A DNA stretch of 45,893 bases from Polaromonas sp. Its GTDB lineage: Bacteria > Pseudomonadota > Gammaproteobacteria > Burkholderiales > Burkholderiaceae_C. Positions 1 to 7,214 of the stretch are shown piece after piece. Below the pieces are notes generated by a model. The model had not been told where the DNA came from. It did not search any database and saw only the letters and a list, made by a program, of their open reading frames with translations. Position 1 is the first letter of the stretch. Each line of letters starts with the position of its first letter. A program made the position numbers and the translations under genes. The DNA is taken from contig NZ_JABBPF010000213.1 in NCBI RefSeq assembly GCF_012927415.1, positions 1 through 45,893 of the forward strand, read 5' to 3'.

Positions 1-406
1 GCGGCCAGCAATCTTCGCCCAATTGCTCCTTGAGCGGCTCTACCAGCCACTGCGGCAGGTTGTGCCGATGCAATTCCATCAGATCCGACGGCTTCACCTG
101 GTCGCAGCGGGACAGCCAGTCCTCTTCCTGCTCGGTCAGCGCGCCGTGTAAAAAATCGCGCGGGGCGGCGAAACCCAAAATGGCCAAACGCCTTTCCTGC
201 GGGCCGCTGCCATGCTGGTCCAGGTAACTGTAGAGATTTTTTTTGCGCAATACGCCATAAATCGTTTCAGCCACGGTGGCTCGCTCACGGGGGCCCAGGC
301 GCATGTCGCGAAAATAGCGTGACACCACCATGTCGGCGGGATGGTCAAATTTGAGAACCTGCTTGAGAAGCTCGGAACAACAGTCGAGTAAGGCGTTAGG
401 ATGCAT
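1..406 (-). CDS. RsmB/NOP2/Sun-family rRNA (cytosine-5) methyltransferase, N-terminal part
   Basis: The minus strand is open from the ATG at 406 to the window edge (135 residues, 3' end missing). The visible part is a helical N-terminal domain: acidic and leucine-rich at first, then RLGPRERATVAETIYGVLR and NLPQWLVEPLKEQLGED near the edge. This resembles the RNA-binding NusB-like region that precedes the SAM-binding catalytic domain in RsmB/RsmF-type enzymes, which make m5C in rRNA. The catalytic cysteines and SAM motifs lie outside the window, so the assignment rests on the N-terminal domain only. It is divergent from the DUF1653 gene. A more distant NOP2/Sun paralogue is equally possible. 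Confidence 0.7.
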   Translation of the reverse strand, partial: MHPNALLDCCSELLKQVLKFDHPADMVVSRYFRDMRLGPRERATVAETIYGVLRKKNLYSYLDQHGSGPQERRLAILGFAAPRDFLHGALTEQEEDWLSRCDQVKPSDLMELHRHNLPQWLVEPLKEQLGEDCWP

Positions 407-460
407 GACTCTATTGTCCCACTGCAGACGGCCCGCTACTGATTGCAGCGCTGATTGACC

Positions 461-697
461 ATGCCAGAACACCTTCCCCTGCTGATCGAAACTCCGCCTG
501 GCCGCTACCGCCACTACAAGGGCCTGTTTTATGAAGTCGTCGGCACCGCGCGCCACAGCGAAAGCTTGGAGCCGATGACACTTTACCGGGCGCTGTATGG
601 CAAGCAGGGTCTGTGGGTGCGGCCGGCTGCCATGTTCAACGAAGACGTGGTGATGGACGGCATCAGCCAGCCGCGCTTTGCCAGGCAACCAGACTGA
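461..697 (+). CDS. DUF1653 domain protein
   Basis: A 78-residue protein that is almost entirely one DUF1653 domain. Family hallmarks are present in order: PPGRYRHYKG, a Val-Val-Gly-x-Ala-Arg-His-Ser block, LYRALYG, and GLWVRPAAMF. The biochemical role of this family is unknown; proteins of this size are usually single-domain and cytoplasmic. The ATG at 461 is chosen over the in-frame TTG at 455, because the family normally begins just before the PPGRYRHYKG motif. It lies 43 bp ahead of prfC on the same strand and may be cotranscribed with it. Confidence 0.85.
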   Translation: MPEHLPLLIETPPGRYRHYKGLFYEVVGTARHSESLEPMTLYRALYGKQGLWVRPAAMFNEDVVMDGISQPRFARQPD

Positions 698-740
698 ACA
701 TTGCCCGGCCATGTATCGGCGTCGCCGATAATCACGGGTT

Positions 741-2357
741 ATGTCCGAAAATACTGAAATCGCCAAACAGGTCAAGCGCCGCCGCACGTTTGCCATCATT
801 TCCCACCCCGACGCGGGCAAGACCACGCTGACTGAAAAGCTGCTGCTGTTCTCGGGCGCGATCCAGATTGCCGGCAGCGTGAAAGCCCGCAAGGCCGCGC
901 GCCACGCCACCTCCGACTGGATGGAGATTGAAAAGCAGCGCGGCATTTCCGTCGCCAGCTCGGTCATGCAGATGGAATACCGCGACTGCGTCATCAACCT
1001 GCTGGATACGCCCGGCCACCAGGACTTCTCCGAAGACACCTACCGCGTGCTGACCGCCGTCGATGCCGCCTTGATGGTGATTGACGCAGCCAACGGCGTC
1101 GAGCCGCAAACCCGCCGCCTGCTGCAGGTCTGCCGTGCACGCGGCACGCCGATCCTGACCTTTGTCAACAAAATGGACCGTGAGGTGCAGGACCCGATGA
1201 GCGTGATGGACGAGATCGAACGCGAGCTCGACATGGCGGTCGTTCCCTTTACCTGGCCGGTCGGCATGGGCAAGCTGTTCCACGGCGTCTATGACCGGCG
1301 CGAAAAGCGCATGCGCGTTTTCAGCCCCGGCGAGGACAAGGCCGGCGGCGACGATGAAATTTTGGCCGGGCTGGACAATGCCGAGGCCAGCAAACGCTTT
1401 GGCGCGGAATTCACCCAGGCACAGGGCGAGCTCGAACTGCTGAACGGCGCTTCGCCCGAATTCAACCGCGAAGAATTTCTCAATGGCAAACAGACGCCGA
1501 TGTTTTTCGGCTCGGCCATCAACAATTTTGGCGTGCAGGAAGTGCTCGATGCGCTGGTCGATCTGGCGCCAGCCCCCGCCGACCGCCCGGCCATGCAGCG
1601 CATCGTGCATCCGGACGAAAGGAAGTTTTCCGGCGTGGTCTTCAAGATCCAGGCCAATATGGACCCCGCACACCGCGACCGGATTGCTTTTTTGCGCGTC
1701 GCCAGCGGCGAATTCACCCGCGGCATGAAGCTTAAAGTGGTTCGCAGCGGCAAGGAATTACGGCCCAACACGGTGGTGAGCTTCATGAGCCAGCGCCGCG
1801 AACTGCTTGATACCGCCTTTGCCGGCGACATCATCGGCATTCCCAATCATGGCGTGCTGCAGCTCGGCGACACGCTGACCGAAGGCGAGGCCCTGCAGTT
1901 CACCGGTCTGCCATTTTTTGCACCGGAAATGTTCCGCGCCGTGGAAGTGGCTGACCCGCTGCGCAGCAAACAGTTACGCGCCGGGCTGACGCAGTTGGGT
2001 GAAGAAGGTGCAATTCAGGTGTTCCGCCCGATTGCCGGCTCGCTGCTTCTGCTGGGCGCCGTTGGCCAGTTGCAGTTCGAGGTGGTAGCGCACCGGCTGG
2101 AGCACGAATACGGCGTGAAGGCCCGCATCATGCCAAGCAACTTCAACCTGGCGCGCTGGGTGACGTGCGACGATGCGAACGAGCTGAAAAAATTCATGGA
2201 CGCCAATGCGCACCGGGTCGCGCTCGATGCCGTCGATGCGCCGACCCTGCTGGTCGATCACAGCGCCACTTTGCGCGCGGTCGAGCAACAGTGGCCCAAG
2301 ATCAAGTTTCACGCGCTGCGCGAGCACGCCGGACTGGTATTTCAGGCAAAGATGTAG
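741..2357 (+). CDS. prfC: Peptide chain release factor 3 (RF3)
   Basis: A 538-residue translational GTPase, full length for RF3. GTPase motifs are intact: SHPDAGKTT (P-loop, residues 21-29), RGISVASS (switch I), DTPGH (89-93) and NKMD (143-146). The central and C-terminal domains carry the typical RF3 sequence, including FFGSAINNFGVQEVLD. RF3 recycles RF1/RF2 from the ribosome after peptide release. The last residues, FHALREHAGLVFQAKM, are of special interest because the same tail recurs as a fragment at about 5190-5261. A palindromic repeat follows the stop codon directly. Confidence 0.98.
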   Translation: MSENTEIAKQVKRRRTFAIISHPDAGKTTLTEKLLLFSGAIQIAGSVKARKAARHATSDWMEIEKQRGISVASSVMQMEYRDCVINLLDTPGHQDFSEDTYRVLTAVDAALMVIDAANGVEPQTRRLLQVCRARGTPILTFVNKMDREVQDPMSVMDEIERELDMAVVPFTWPVGMGKLFHGVYDRREKRMRVFSPGEDKAGGDDEILAGLDNAEASKRFGAEFTQAQGELELLNGASPEFNREEFLNGKQTPMFFGSAINNFGVQEVLDALVDLAPAPADRPAMQRIVHPDERKFSGVVFKIQANMDPAHRDRIAFLRVASGEFTRGMKLKVVRSGKELRPNTVVSFMSQRRELLDTAFAGDIIGIPNHGVLQLGDTLTEGEALQFTGLPFFAPEMFRAVEVADPLRSKQLRAGLTQLGEEGAIQVFRPIAGSLLLLGAVGQLQFEVVAHRLEHEYGVKARIMPSNFNLARWVTCDDANELKKFMDANAHRVALDAVDAPTLLVDHSATLRAVEQQWPKIKFHALREHAGLVFQAKM

Positions 2358-2413
2358 TGTTTCAGGGCTCTTGTCCCGGCAATACAGATCTAGTTAGCTA
2401 TTATTTTTATAGC
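2286..2413 (+). repeat. Left 128-bp direct repeat (prfC tail plus palindromic element)
   Basis: This block aligns without gaps to 5190-5317. I count 96 of 128 identical positions. It covers the last 23 codons of prfC, the stop codon and a 41-nt dispersed palindromic element. It forms the left boundary of the CBS-sdh cassette. Confidence 0.85.
2373..2413 (-). repeat. Dispersed 41-nt palindromic repeat, copy 1
   Basis: On the minus strand it follows the pattern GCTA, 9 nt, TAGCTA, 16 nt, [C/T][G/T]GGAC, seen in full in at least five other places in this window. The first 19 nt form a GCTAT...ATAGC hairpin. It lies 16 nt after the prfC stop codon, where it could affect transcript ends. Confidence 0.8.
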
Positions 2414-2465
2414 ATTCTGATTTTTTCAGGGTCACGATGCGCATTTTGTTGAGCACGGACTTCAA

Positions 2466-2894
2466 TCACGGGAAAGAAACATTTCCATTCCGCGAAGCAA
2501 CGAGGCTGGCTTGCCCCGGAGCGCTAGGGTTGCCGTCGACGCGGAATAGCGTGCTTCGCTGTACCAGATGATCCATCTGGTTTGCGGCGTTGATCGTCAG
2601 GGGATGCGGGGTACAGCCAGGCCTGGGGCTAATGAAGGCCGCACCTTTCCGGGCAAGCTCGATTTGCCAATCTGACGCATCTGCAAGCAGCGCGATCACC
2701 AGATTTTCCAGTGCGATGACTCGGGTCTGCAGTTGCACCAGTTCGGCATTGGCCAGCGGCGGGACATTGGGCTGCACCTCACCTGGCACCAGGCCCGGGT
2801 GGTCAGGTCCCGCGCCGCCTTCGTAGTCCCATCTTGAAAGTGCTTTAAAAAGAAGCTGGGCGCGTTCCCGGGTGACTTTTTTGCTGTCTGGCAT
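2466..2894 (-). CDS. Unrecognised small protein, possible coiled coil
   Basis: A 142-residue protein of no family I recognise. The ATG at 2894 is chosen because the minus strand has CAGGAG seven bases upstream; the frame stays open further 5' but without such a site. Residues about 4-25 are basic and helical (KKVTRERAQLLFKALSRW). A proline/glycine-rich stretch follows, then a leucine/valine-rich helix (ELVQLQTRVIALENLVIALL) with heptad-like spacing, and a polar tail. No signal peptide or membrane segment is seen. It diverges from the CBS-sdh operon across a 237-bp gap and lies inside the repeat-bounded cassette, so it may be an accessory or regulatory protein for it (inference). Confidence 0.55.
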   Translation of the reverse strand: MPDSKKVTRERAQLLFKALSRWDYEGGAGPDHPGLVPGEVQPNVPPLANAELVQLQTRVIALENLVIALLADASDWQIELARKGAAFISPRPGCTPHPLTINAANQMDHLVQRSTLFRVDGNPSAPGQASLVASRNGNVSFP

Positions 2895-3131
2895 AAACGA
2901 CTCCTGAGCAAGTGGCGTACAAACACGCAAATTCTGCCATTCTGCGGCAAAGAGGCTGACTGCAAGGCTTTTTGGGCAAGTCGTGGCGCCCTCATCCCCG
3001 ACAAACCTGCCGCTTGTCTGGAAAAGTTCAGAGCTCGCGTTGAAATCTCCAACAAACGATATTGCCCTACAAGCCACGTTCGCCAGGTGGCGTAACTTGA
3101 CCAGTCGCGGTCACCAAAAAAGGAAAAACCG

Positions 3132-3587
3132 ATGGGCAGTATTCCGCTTGTCAGCAGCATTGGCGCAATCGCCGGTTCGCGACTGGCAACAACTGCAAGT
3201 GATGCGCTGCTGATCGATGTGGCGAAATTGCTGAGGCAGACCCAGATCGGCCTGGTTGTGGTCTGCAACCCAGACATGACGATGGCCGGCGTCATCACCA
3301 AATCGGATGTCGTCCGGCAGATTGGTCATTGCGCGGGAAACGCCTGCCAGACCGCAGCGGCGGACGTAATGACCCAGCAAGTGACCTTTTGCCGGGCCAG
3401 CGACAGATTGGCCGACGTCTTGTTGAAGATGCAGACACAAGGCTTGGTCCATCTTCCGGTGATTGACGGCGATGGCAAACCGGTGGGAGTCGTCAATGCG
3501 CGAGATGCGCTCCGATTACTGATGAAAGAGGAGCAATACGAAGAGTCTCTTTTGCGAAACTACGTCATGGGCATCGGCTACCAGTAA
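3132..3587 (+). CDS. Twin CBS-domain protein
   Basis: A 151-residue protein made of two CBS domains and little else: CBS1 about residues 10-65 (LIDVAKLLRQTQIGLVVV, then AGVITKSDVVRQI) and CBS2 about 78-132 (VMTQQVTFC, LVHLPVIDGDGKPVGVVNARDAL). CBS pairs usually bind adenine nucleotides and act as energy or redox sensors. The start follows an AAGGA site. Only 15 bp separate it from sdhC, so it is probably the first gene of the sdhCDB operon and may tune that complex. No catalytic domain is fused. The CBS assignment is firm; the regulatory role is inferred from position. Confidence 0.85.
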   Translation: MGSIPLVSSIGAIAGSRLATTASDALLIDVAKLLRQTQIGLVVVCNPDMTMAGVITKSDVVRQIGHCAGNACQTAAADVMTQQVTFCRASDRLADVLLKMQTQGLVHLPVIDGDGKPVGVVNARDALRLLMKEEQYEESLLRNYVMGIGYQ

Positions 3588-3602
3588 GGGTCAGGATCTT
3601 CT

Positions 3603-3995
3603 GTGAAAAAGTATTCCGTCGACTTTCCGGCCCGACCGGTTTTTCTTAATCTCGCGCAGATCAAGCTCCCCGTCGGTGCGCTGACATCCATCTTGCACCG
3701 GATCACCGGCGTTTGTCTGGCCGTAGGTGTTCCCTTTGCGGTGTATCTGCTGGATCTTTCGCTTCGAAACCAGCAGGCCTTTGCAAGGGTGGCAGGCTTG
3801 TTCGGCAACCTTGCTTTCAAGGCGGCCATGGTGTTTCTGGTCTGGGCGTTGGCACACCACATTTTGGCTGGCATTCGTCACATGCTGACTGACGTCAACG
3901 TGGGTTCAACGCTTCACAGCGGTCGCCGCAGCGCCTGGTCGGTGAACATTGGCGGGTTGGTTTTGGCGTTGCTGGCGGCGGGGGCCATGCTGTGA
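3603..3995 (+). CDS. sdhC: Succinate dehydrogenase cytochrome b556 subunit
   Basis: A 130-residue membrane anchor subunit beginning with GTG. Family motifs: RPVFLNLAQIKLPVGALTS followed by ILHRITG (residues 30-36), and HHILAGIRH (85-93), whose first or second His is the expected axial haem ligand. Three hydrophobic segments fit the fold. In complex II it holds haem b and the quinone site together with SdhD. Its stop codon overlaps the sdhD start by 4 nt (GTGA), which indicates translational coupling. Confidence 0.93.
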   Translation: MKKYSVDFPARPVFLNLAQIKLPVGALTSILHRITGVCLAVGVPFAVYLLDLSLRNQQAFARVAGLFGNLAFKAAMVFLVWALAHHILAGIRHMLTDVNVGSTLHSGRRSAWSVNIGGLVLALLAAGAML

Positions 3996-4330
3996 ACCGC
4001 AAGCTCGCCGGGCTTGGGACCTGGCTTGCGCAGCGCGTGGGTGCGGCTTACATGCTGTTGTTCGTCTTGTCTTTTCTCTTTTATTTTTTGATTTACCCCA
4101 TTCATTCTTACCCGGAGTGGCGGGAATGGGTGGCAAAACCCGCCATTAGCGTTGCCCTGTTTGTTTTTTTTGTGGCGCTGCTGTCGCACATGTGGGTGGG
4201 TCTGTGCGACGTGGTGTTCGACTATGTGCAGCCAGCACGCTTGCGGCCACTGCTGGCTAATGTTCTGGGTATTGCGCTGGCAGGGGTTGGCGTCTGGCTG
4301 GTCTGGATACTTTTTCGGGCGCAGACCTAG
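3992..4330 (+). CDS. sdhD: Succinate dehydrogenase membrane anchor subunit
   Basis: A 112-residue protein with three membrane segments. It starts at GTG within the sdhC stop. It shows the SdhD pattern of an N-terminal LAQRVGAAYMLLF helix, a second helix ending in SHMWVG (His66, expected haem ligand) and the Asp77-Tyr78 pair of the DY motif involved in quinone binding. In most Burkholderiales operons sdhA follows directly. Here only 41 bp separate sdhD from sdhB and no flavoprotein gene is present. Confidence 0.88.
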   Translation: MNRKLAGLGTWLAQRVGAAYMLLFVLSFLFYFLIYPIHSYPEWREWVAKPAISVALFVFFVALLSHMWVGLCDVVFDYVQPARLRPLLANVLGIALAGVGVWLVWILFRAQT

Positions 4331-4371
4331 CCAGGCGATAGCAGCCACCCGTCAAATCAATGGAGCCATTC

Positions 4372-5121
4372 ATGCAGCTTTCCATTTCCCGCTACAACCC
4401 CGAGCTTGACGCGAAGCCGTACATGCAGGACTACACCATCGAAATCGGTGCGACCGATCACATGCTGCTCGATGTGCTGATCCGGCTCAAGCAACAGGAC
4501 AATACGCTCACACTGCGAAAATCATGTCGTGAAGGCGTCTGTGGATCGGACGCAATGAACATCAACGGCAGCAACGGCCTGGCATGCGTGACGCGACTCA
4601 AGGCTTTAAAACAACCGGTCGTGATTCGCCCCTTGCCAGGATTTTCGATCATTCGCGATCTGGTCGTCGACATGACCAACTTCTTCAAGCAATACCATTC
4701 GATATCACCCTACCTGATTAACGCAGAGCCTCCGCCGGAAAAAGAACGCCTACAGTCACCGCTGGATCGTGACCGGCTCAATGGTGCCTACGAGTGCATT
4801 CTTTGCGCGTGCTGCAGCAGTCAGTGCCCGTCTTACTGGTGGAATCCGGAAAAATTTGTTGGCCCTGCAGGCCTGATACAGGCCTACCGCTTTATTGCCG
4901 ACAGCCGGGACCGCGCAACCGCCCAGCGGCTCGACGACCTGGCTGGCGCCTACCGCTTATTCCGCTGCCGCACCATCATGAACTGCTCCGAGGTGTGCCC
5001 GAAAGGCCTGGAGCCTTCTCATGCCATCGAGAAAATAAGGTTGCGGATGCTGGATGTGCAGATCGACGGCAAGTTGCCAACGCACTCTACCTCGTCAATC
5101 AAGCCGGACGAAAGCGCCTGA
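4372..5121 (+). CDS. sdhB: Succinate dehydrogenase iron-sulfur subunit
   Basis: A 249-residue electron-transfer subunit. The ATG at 4372 is preferred because GGAG lies 7 nt upstream, within what would be coding sequence if the earlier ATG at 4360 were used. The [2Fe-2S] ligands are Cys52, Cys57, Asp60 and Cys72 (SCREGVCGSD...LAC). The [4Fe-4S]/[3Fe-4S] ligands are Cys142, 145, 148, 152 and Cys199, 205, 209. All are present, so the protein looks functional. SdhB needs the flavoprotein SdhA to receive electrons, and sdhA is absent here. The partner may be encoded elsewhere, or this complex may differ from standard complex II. Confidence 0.93.
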   Translation: MQLSISRYNPELDAKPYMQDYTIEIGATDHMLLDVLIRLKQQDNTLTLRKSCREGVCGSDAMNINGSNGLACVTRLKALKQPVVIRPLPGFSIIRDLVVDMTNFFKQYHSISPYLINAEPPPEKERLQSPLDRDRLNGAYECILCACCSSQCPSYWWNPEKFVGPAGLIQAYRFIADSRDRATAQRLDDLAGAYRLFRCRTIMNCSEVCPKGLEPSHAIEKIRLRMLDVQIDGKLPTHSTSSIKPDESA

Positions 5122-5189
5122 ATTTGGTCTATTTTCTTTCGCGTTGCCATCCAGCCGCCTGGTCTGCCGCAGCCCTGCTTGGGAGTGCG

Positions 5190-5261
5190 CAATTGAGGCC
5201 CAAAATCAGGTTCCATGCGCTGCGCAAACTCGCTGTGCTGTTGTTTCAGCCAAAGATGTGA
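5190..5261 (+). pseudogene. Remnant of the prfC 3' end
   Basis: One frame reads PKIRFHALRKLAVLLFQPKM followed by TGA. The true prfC end reads PKIKFHALREHAGLVFQAKM; 13 of the last 19 residues match. The nucleotide alignment with 2286-2357 has no gaps. No other prfC sequence precedes it, so this is a fragment and not a gene. It marks the right edge of the sdh cassette. Confidence 0.8.
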
Positions 5262-5276
5262 TGCTTTAGGGCGCTT

Positions 5277-5317
5277 GTCCAAATAATACGTTCATAGTTA
5301 GCTATCATTTTTATAGT
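5277..5317 (-). repeat. Dispersed 41-nt palindromic repeat, copy 2
   Basis: Same spacing pattern as copy 1: CTATAAAAATGATAG hairpin core, 16-nt spacer, TTGGAC on the minus strand. It lies between the sdh cassette and the DoxX-like gene. Confidence 0.8.
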
Positions 5318-5343
5318 ATGAGTGATTGTTGAATAATCCGCAA

Positions 5344-5715
5344 ATGCCGAATTTAAAAACGCTCTCCCGTTACCTGCTCGGCGTTTTGTTCATTGGTGCA
5401 GGGCTGAATCACTTTTGGCACCGTTCTTTTTACATTGCAATGATGCCGCCCTATCTGCCGTGGCATGAGTCGCTGGTCTATGCAAGCGGCCTTGCGGAAG
5501 CTGGCGTTGGTGCCTTGATACTGGTTCGGCGATGGCAGGTTGCTGGCGCTTGGGGAATCATTGCGGTGTCGATTGCGGTATTTCCCGCCAACGTGCAAAT
5601 GGCGCTGCATCCGGAATTGTTCACGCAGTTCAGTCCGCTCGGTTTGTGGCTGCGTTTGCCGCTACAGCTGCTGCCTGTTGTCTGGGCCTGGTGCTATACC
5701 CGCGACCCGCGTTGA
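5344..5715 (+). CDS. DoxX-like small membrane protein
   Basis: A 123-residue integral membrane protein with four predicted hydrophobic helices (about residues 9-26, 45-65, 70-90 and 100-117). The N-terminal LSRYLLGVLFIGAGLNHF and the MMPPYLPWHESLVY loop match the DoxX/DUF-type family seen in many proteobacteria, whose role is poorly defined. The ATG at 5344 is preferred over TTG at 5326, since it places the first helix at the usual distance. It ends 116 bp before the convergent fasciclin gene. Confidence 0.75.
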   Translation: MPNLKTLSRYLLGVLFIGAGLNHFWHRSFYIAMMPPYLPWHESLVYASGLAEAGVGALILVRRWQVAGAWGIIAVSIAVFPANVQMALHPELFTQFSPLGLWLRLPLQLLPVVWAWCYTRDPR

Positions 5716-5793
5716 CGCCGGTCATGAAACCAGCGCCATGACGCAAAAAGGCTGCATGCGGCGGTAAACCCCATCCAGCCTTACCACGCGATG

Positions 5794-5819
5794 ATGAGCC
5801 GCTAACTCGTCGGGCTCAT
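5794..5819. terminator. Possible hairpin between convergent genes
   Basis: ATGAGCC and GGCTCAT form a 7-bp stem around a 12-nt loop, between the convergent DoxX-like and fasciclin genes. There is no clear T-run on either side, so a terminator role is only suggested by position. Confidence 0.3.
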
Positions 5820-5831
5820 GTCGCGCGGGAA

Positions 5832-6386
5832 TTACTTGGGCAACAAAACCTTGTCGACCACATGAATCACACCATTGGACTGGTAAACGTTGGCAATGGT
5901 CACTTTGGCCGAACCACCTTTTTCATCGGTCACAATGACCTTACCACCCTTTGCGGTGGCTGTCAGATTGCCGCCAGCCACGGTTTTCAGCGTGGCTTTG
6001 CCCTTGCCCGCCTTAATCGCCTTGGTCAGCGCTGCCGCATCCATCTTGCCGGCCACGACGTGGTAGGTCAGGATGCCAGACAGCATGGCCTTGTTTTCAG
6101 GCTTGAGCAGCGTGTCTACCGTACCGGCTGGCAGGGCATCGAAAGCCTCATTGGTAGGTGCAAAAACAGTGAAGGGACCTGGTCCCTTGAGCGTTTCCAC
6201 CAGTCCGGCCGCCTTGATGGCTGCCACCAGTGTGGTGTGGTCTTTGGAGTTGACAGCGTTGTCGATGATGTCTTTCGACGCGAGCATCGGCGCGCCACCG
6301 ACCATGACCTGGGCGAACGAGGGCAAGGCGGCCAATGACAAAACCATGGCAAGACCAACAGACGCGAGTTTGAATTTCGTTTGCAT
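5832..6386 (-). CDS. Secreted fasciclin (FAS1) domain protein
   Basis: A 184-residue protein: signal peptide (about residues 1-26, ending PSFAQ), then one FAS1 domain. The FAS1 boxes are clear: GPFTVFAPTNEAFDALPAG, LTYHVVAGK and NGVIHVVDKVLLPK at the C-terminus. FAS1 proteins of this size are periplasmic or extracellular, with proposed adhesion roles. The ATG at 6386 is used rather than that at 6392, because the AAAGGA site sits 6 nt before it and would touch the earlier one. It appears monocistronic, with 226 bp upstream before the purN stop that hold no gene I can see. Confidence 0.93.
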   Translation of the reverse strand: MQTKFKLASVGLAMVLSLAALPSFAQVMVGGAPMLASKDIIDNAVNSKDHTTLVAAIKAAGLVETLKGPGPFTVFAPTNEAFDALPAGTVDTLLKPENKAMLSGILTYHVVAGKMDAAALTKAIKAGKGKATLKTVAGGNLTATAKGGKVIVTDEKGGSAKVTIANVYQSNGVIHVVDKVLLPK

Positions 6387-6612
6387 GAGCATTCCTTTGA
6401 GATTGATGTAAAAAACAAAAGCCGAAACCGGAACATGGGGTTAACGATTCAAGCGGCTTCAAGCAATACGGCGCGCATGACCCACCGGATTCAGTTTTGT
6501 TTCAACAATCAGACCGAATCTTGCCGCGCCCCGGTAAAGATGGCGAAGCGCGCCACCCCCAGGGTCAAAAAAAACGGAGACCGGAGTTTTTTGGCAGACG
6601 CAGCGTCGCAAA

Positions 6613-7197
6613 TCAGGCGCTGCGCTCAAAAAATGCACGAACGGCGCGCGGATAAATCAGATGCTCTTGCGTCAGCACCCGGGCCGCGAGCGCGCAGGCG
6701 GTGTCGCCGGGCAAGACCGGCACCACCGCCTGCGCCAGAATTGCGCCGTGGTCCAGCGCTGCCGTCACCTGATGCACCGTCACGCCAGCTACTTTGCAAC
6801 CGGCGTCGATGGCGCGCTGGTGCGTATCAAGGCCCGTGAAAGCGGGCAACAGCGAAGGGTGAATATTGATCAGCCGCCCGTCGTAATGCTTGACAAATTC
6901 CGGCGTCAAAATCCGCATGAAGCCGGCCAGCACCACCAGCTGCGGGGCATGCACCTCGATGCGCGCCATCAGCGCGGCGTCGAAAGCTTCACGCGAAGCG
7001 AAATCGAGGTGCGGCACTGCATCGGTCGCAATTCCCAAACCCCTCGCTAGCACCAGCCCCGTGGCCTCAGGCTTGTTGCTGATAACGGCGGCAAGCCGCA
7101 GCCCCGGCATTTCATGCCAGTTTTCTTTTTTTGCGACACGGGCAATGGCAGCCATGTTGGAGCCACTGCCTGAAATCAGGATGACGATGTTCTTCAT
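6613..7197 (-). CDS. purN: Phosphoribosylglycinamide formyltransferase
   Basis: A 194-residue cytoplasmic enzyme of usual GART length. It transfers a formyl group from 10-formyl-tetrahydrofolate to GAR in de novo purine synthesis. Seen motifs: ISGSGSNM near the N-terminus (phosphate binding), VISNKPEA, the catalytic INIHPSLLPAF segment with the Asn-His pair, and ALDHGAILAQ carrying the catalytic Asp. The start codon is only 17 bp from the divergent start of the YceH-like gene, so their promoters must overlap coding sequence or each other. Confidence 0.97.
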   Translation of the reverse strand: MKNIVILISGSGSNMAAIARVAKKENWHEMPGLRLAAVISNKPEATGLVLARGLGIATDAVPHLDFASREAFDAALMARIEVHAPQLVVLAGFMRILTPEFVKHYDGRLINIHPSLLPAFTGLDTHQRAIDAGCKVAGVTVHQVTAALDHGAILAQAVVPVLPGDTACALAARVLTQEHLIYPRAVRAFFERSA

Positions 7198-7214
7198 TGA
7201 TTAAGATTATCGCC

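Larger units (their letters stand above)
5190..5317 (+). repeat. Right 128-bp direct repeat
   Basis: Partner of 2286-2413 in the same orientation, 96 of 128 positions identical and no gaps. It carries the prfC-tail fragment and a copy of the 41-nt palindromic element. Together the two repeats enclose about 2.8 kb. Confidence 0.85.

Noticed and set aside
732-1673. Open frame opposite prfC
   Set aside because: Antisense to a conserved gene with all GTPase motifs intact.
4794-5261. Open frame overlapping sdhB and running to the prfC-like tail
   Set aside because: Its first part is an out-of-frame reading of sdhB; only the last 23 or so codons are meaningful, as a prfC fragment.
6567-6591. A-run, CGGAGACCGGAG, T-run downstream of purN, looking like a terminator
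   Set aside because: The A and T runs could pair, but the centre is a direct GGAG repeat and not a GC stem, so a stable hairpin is unlikely.
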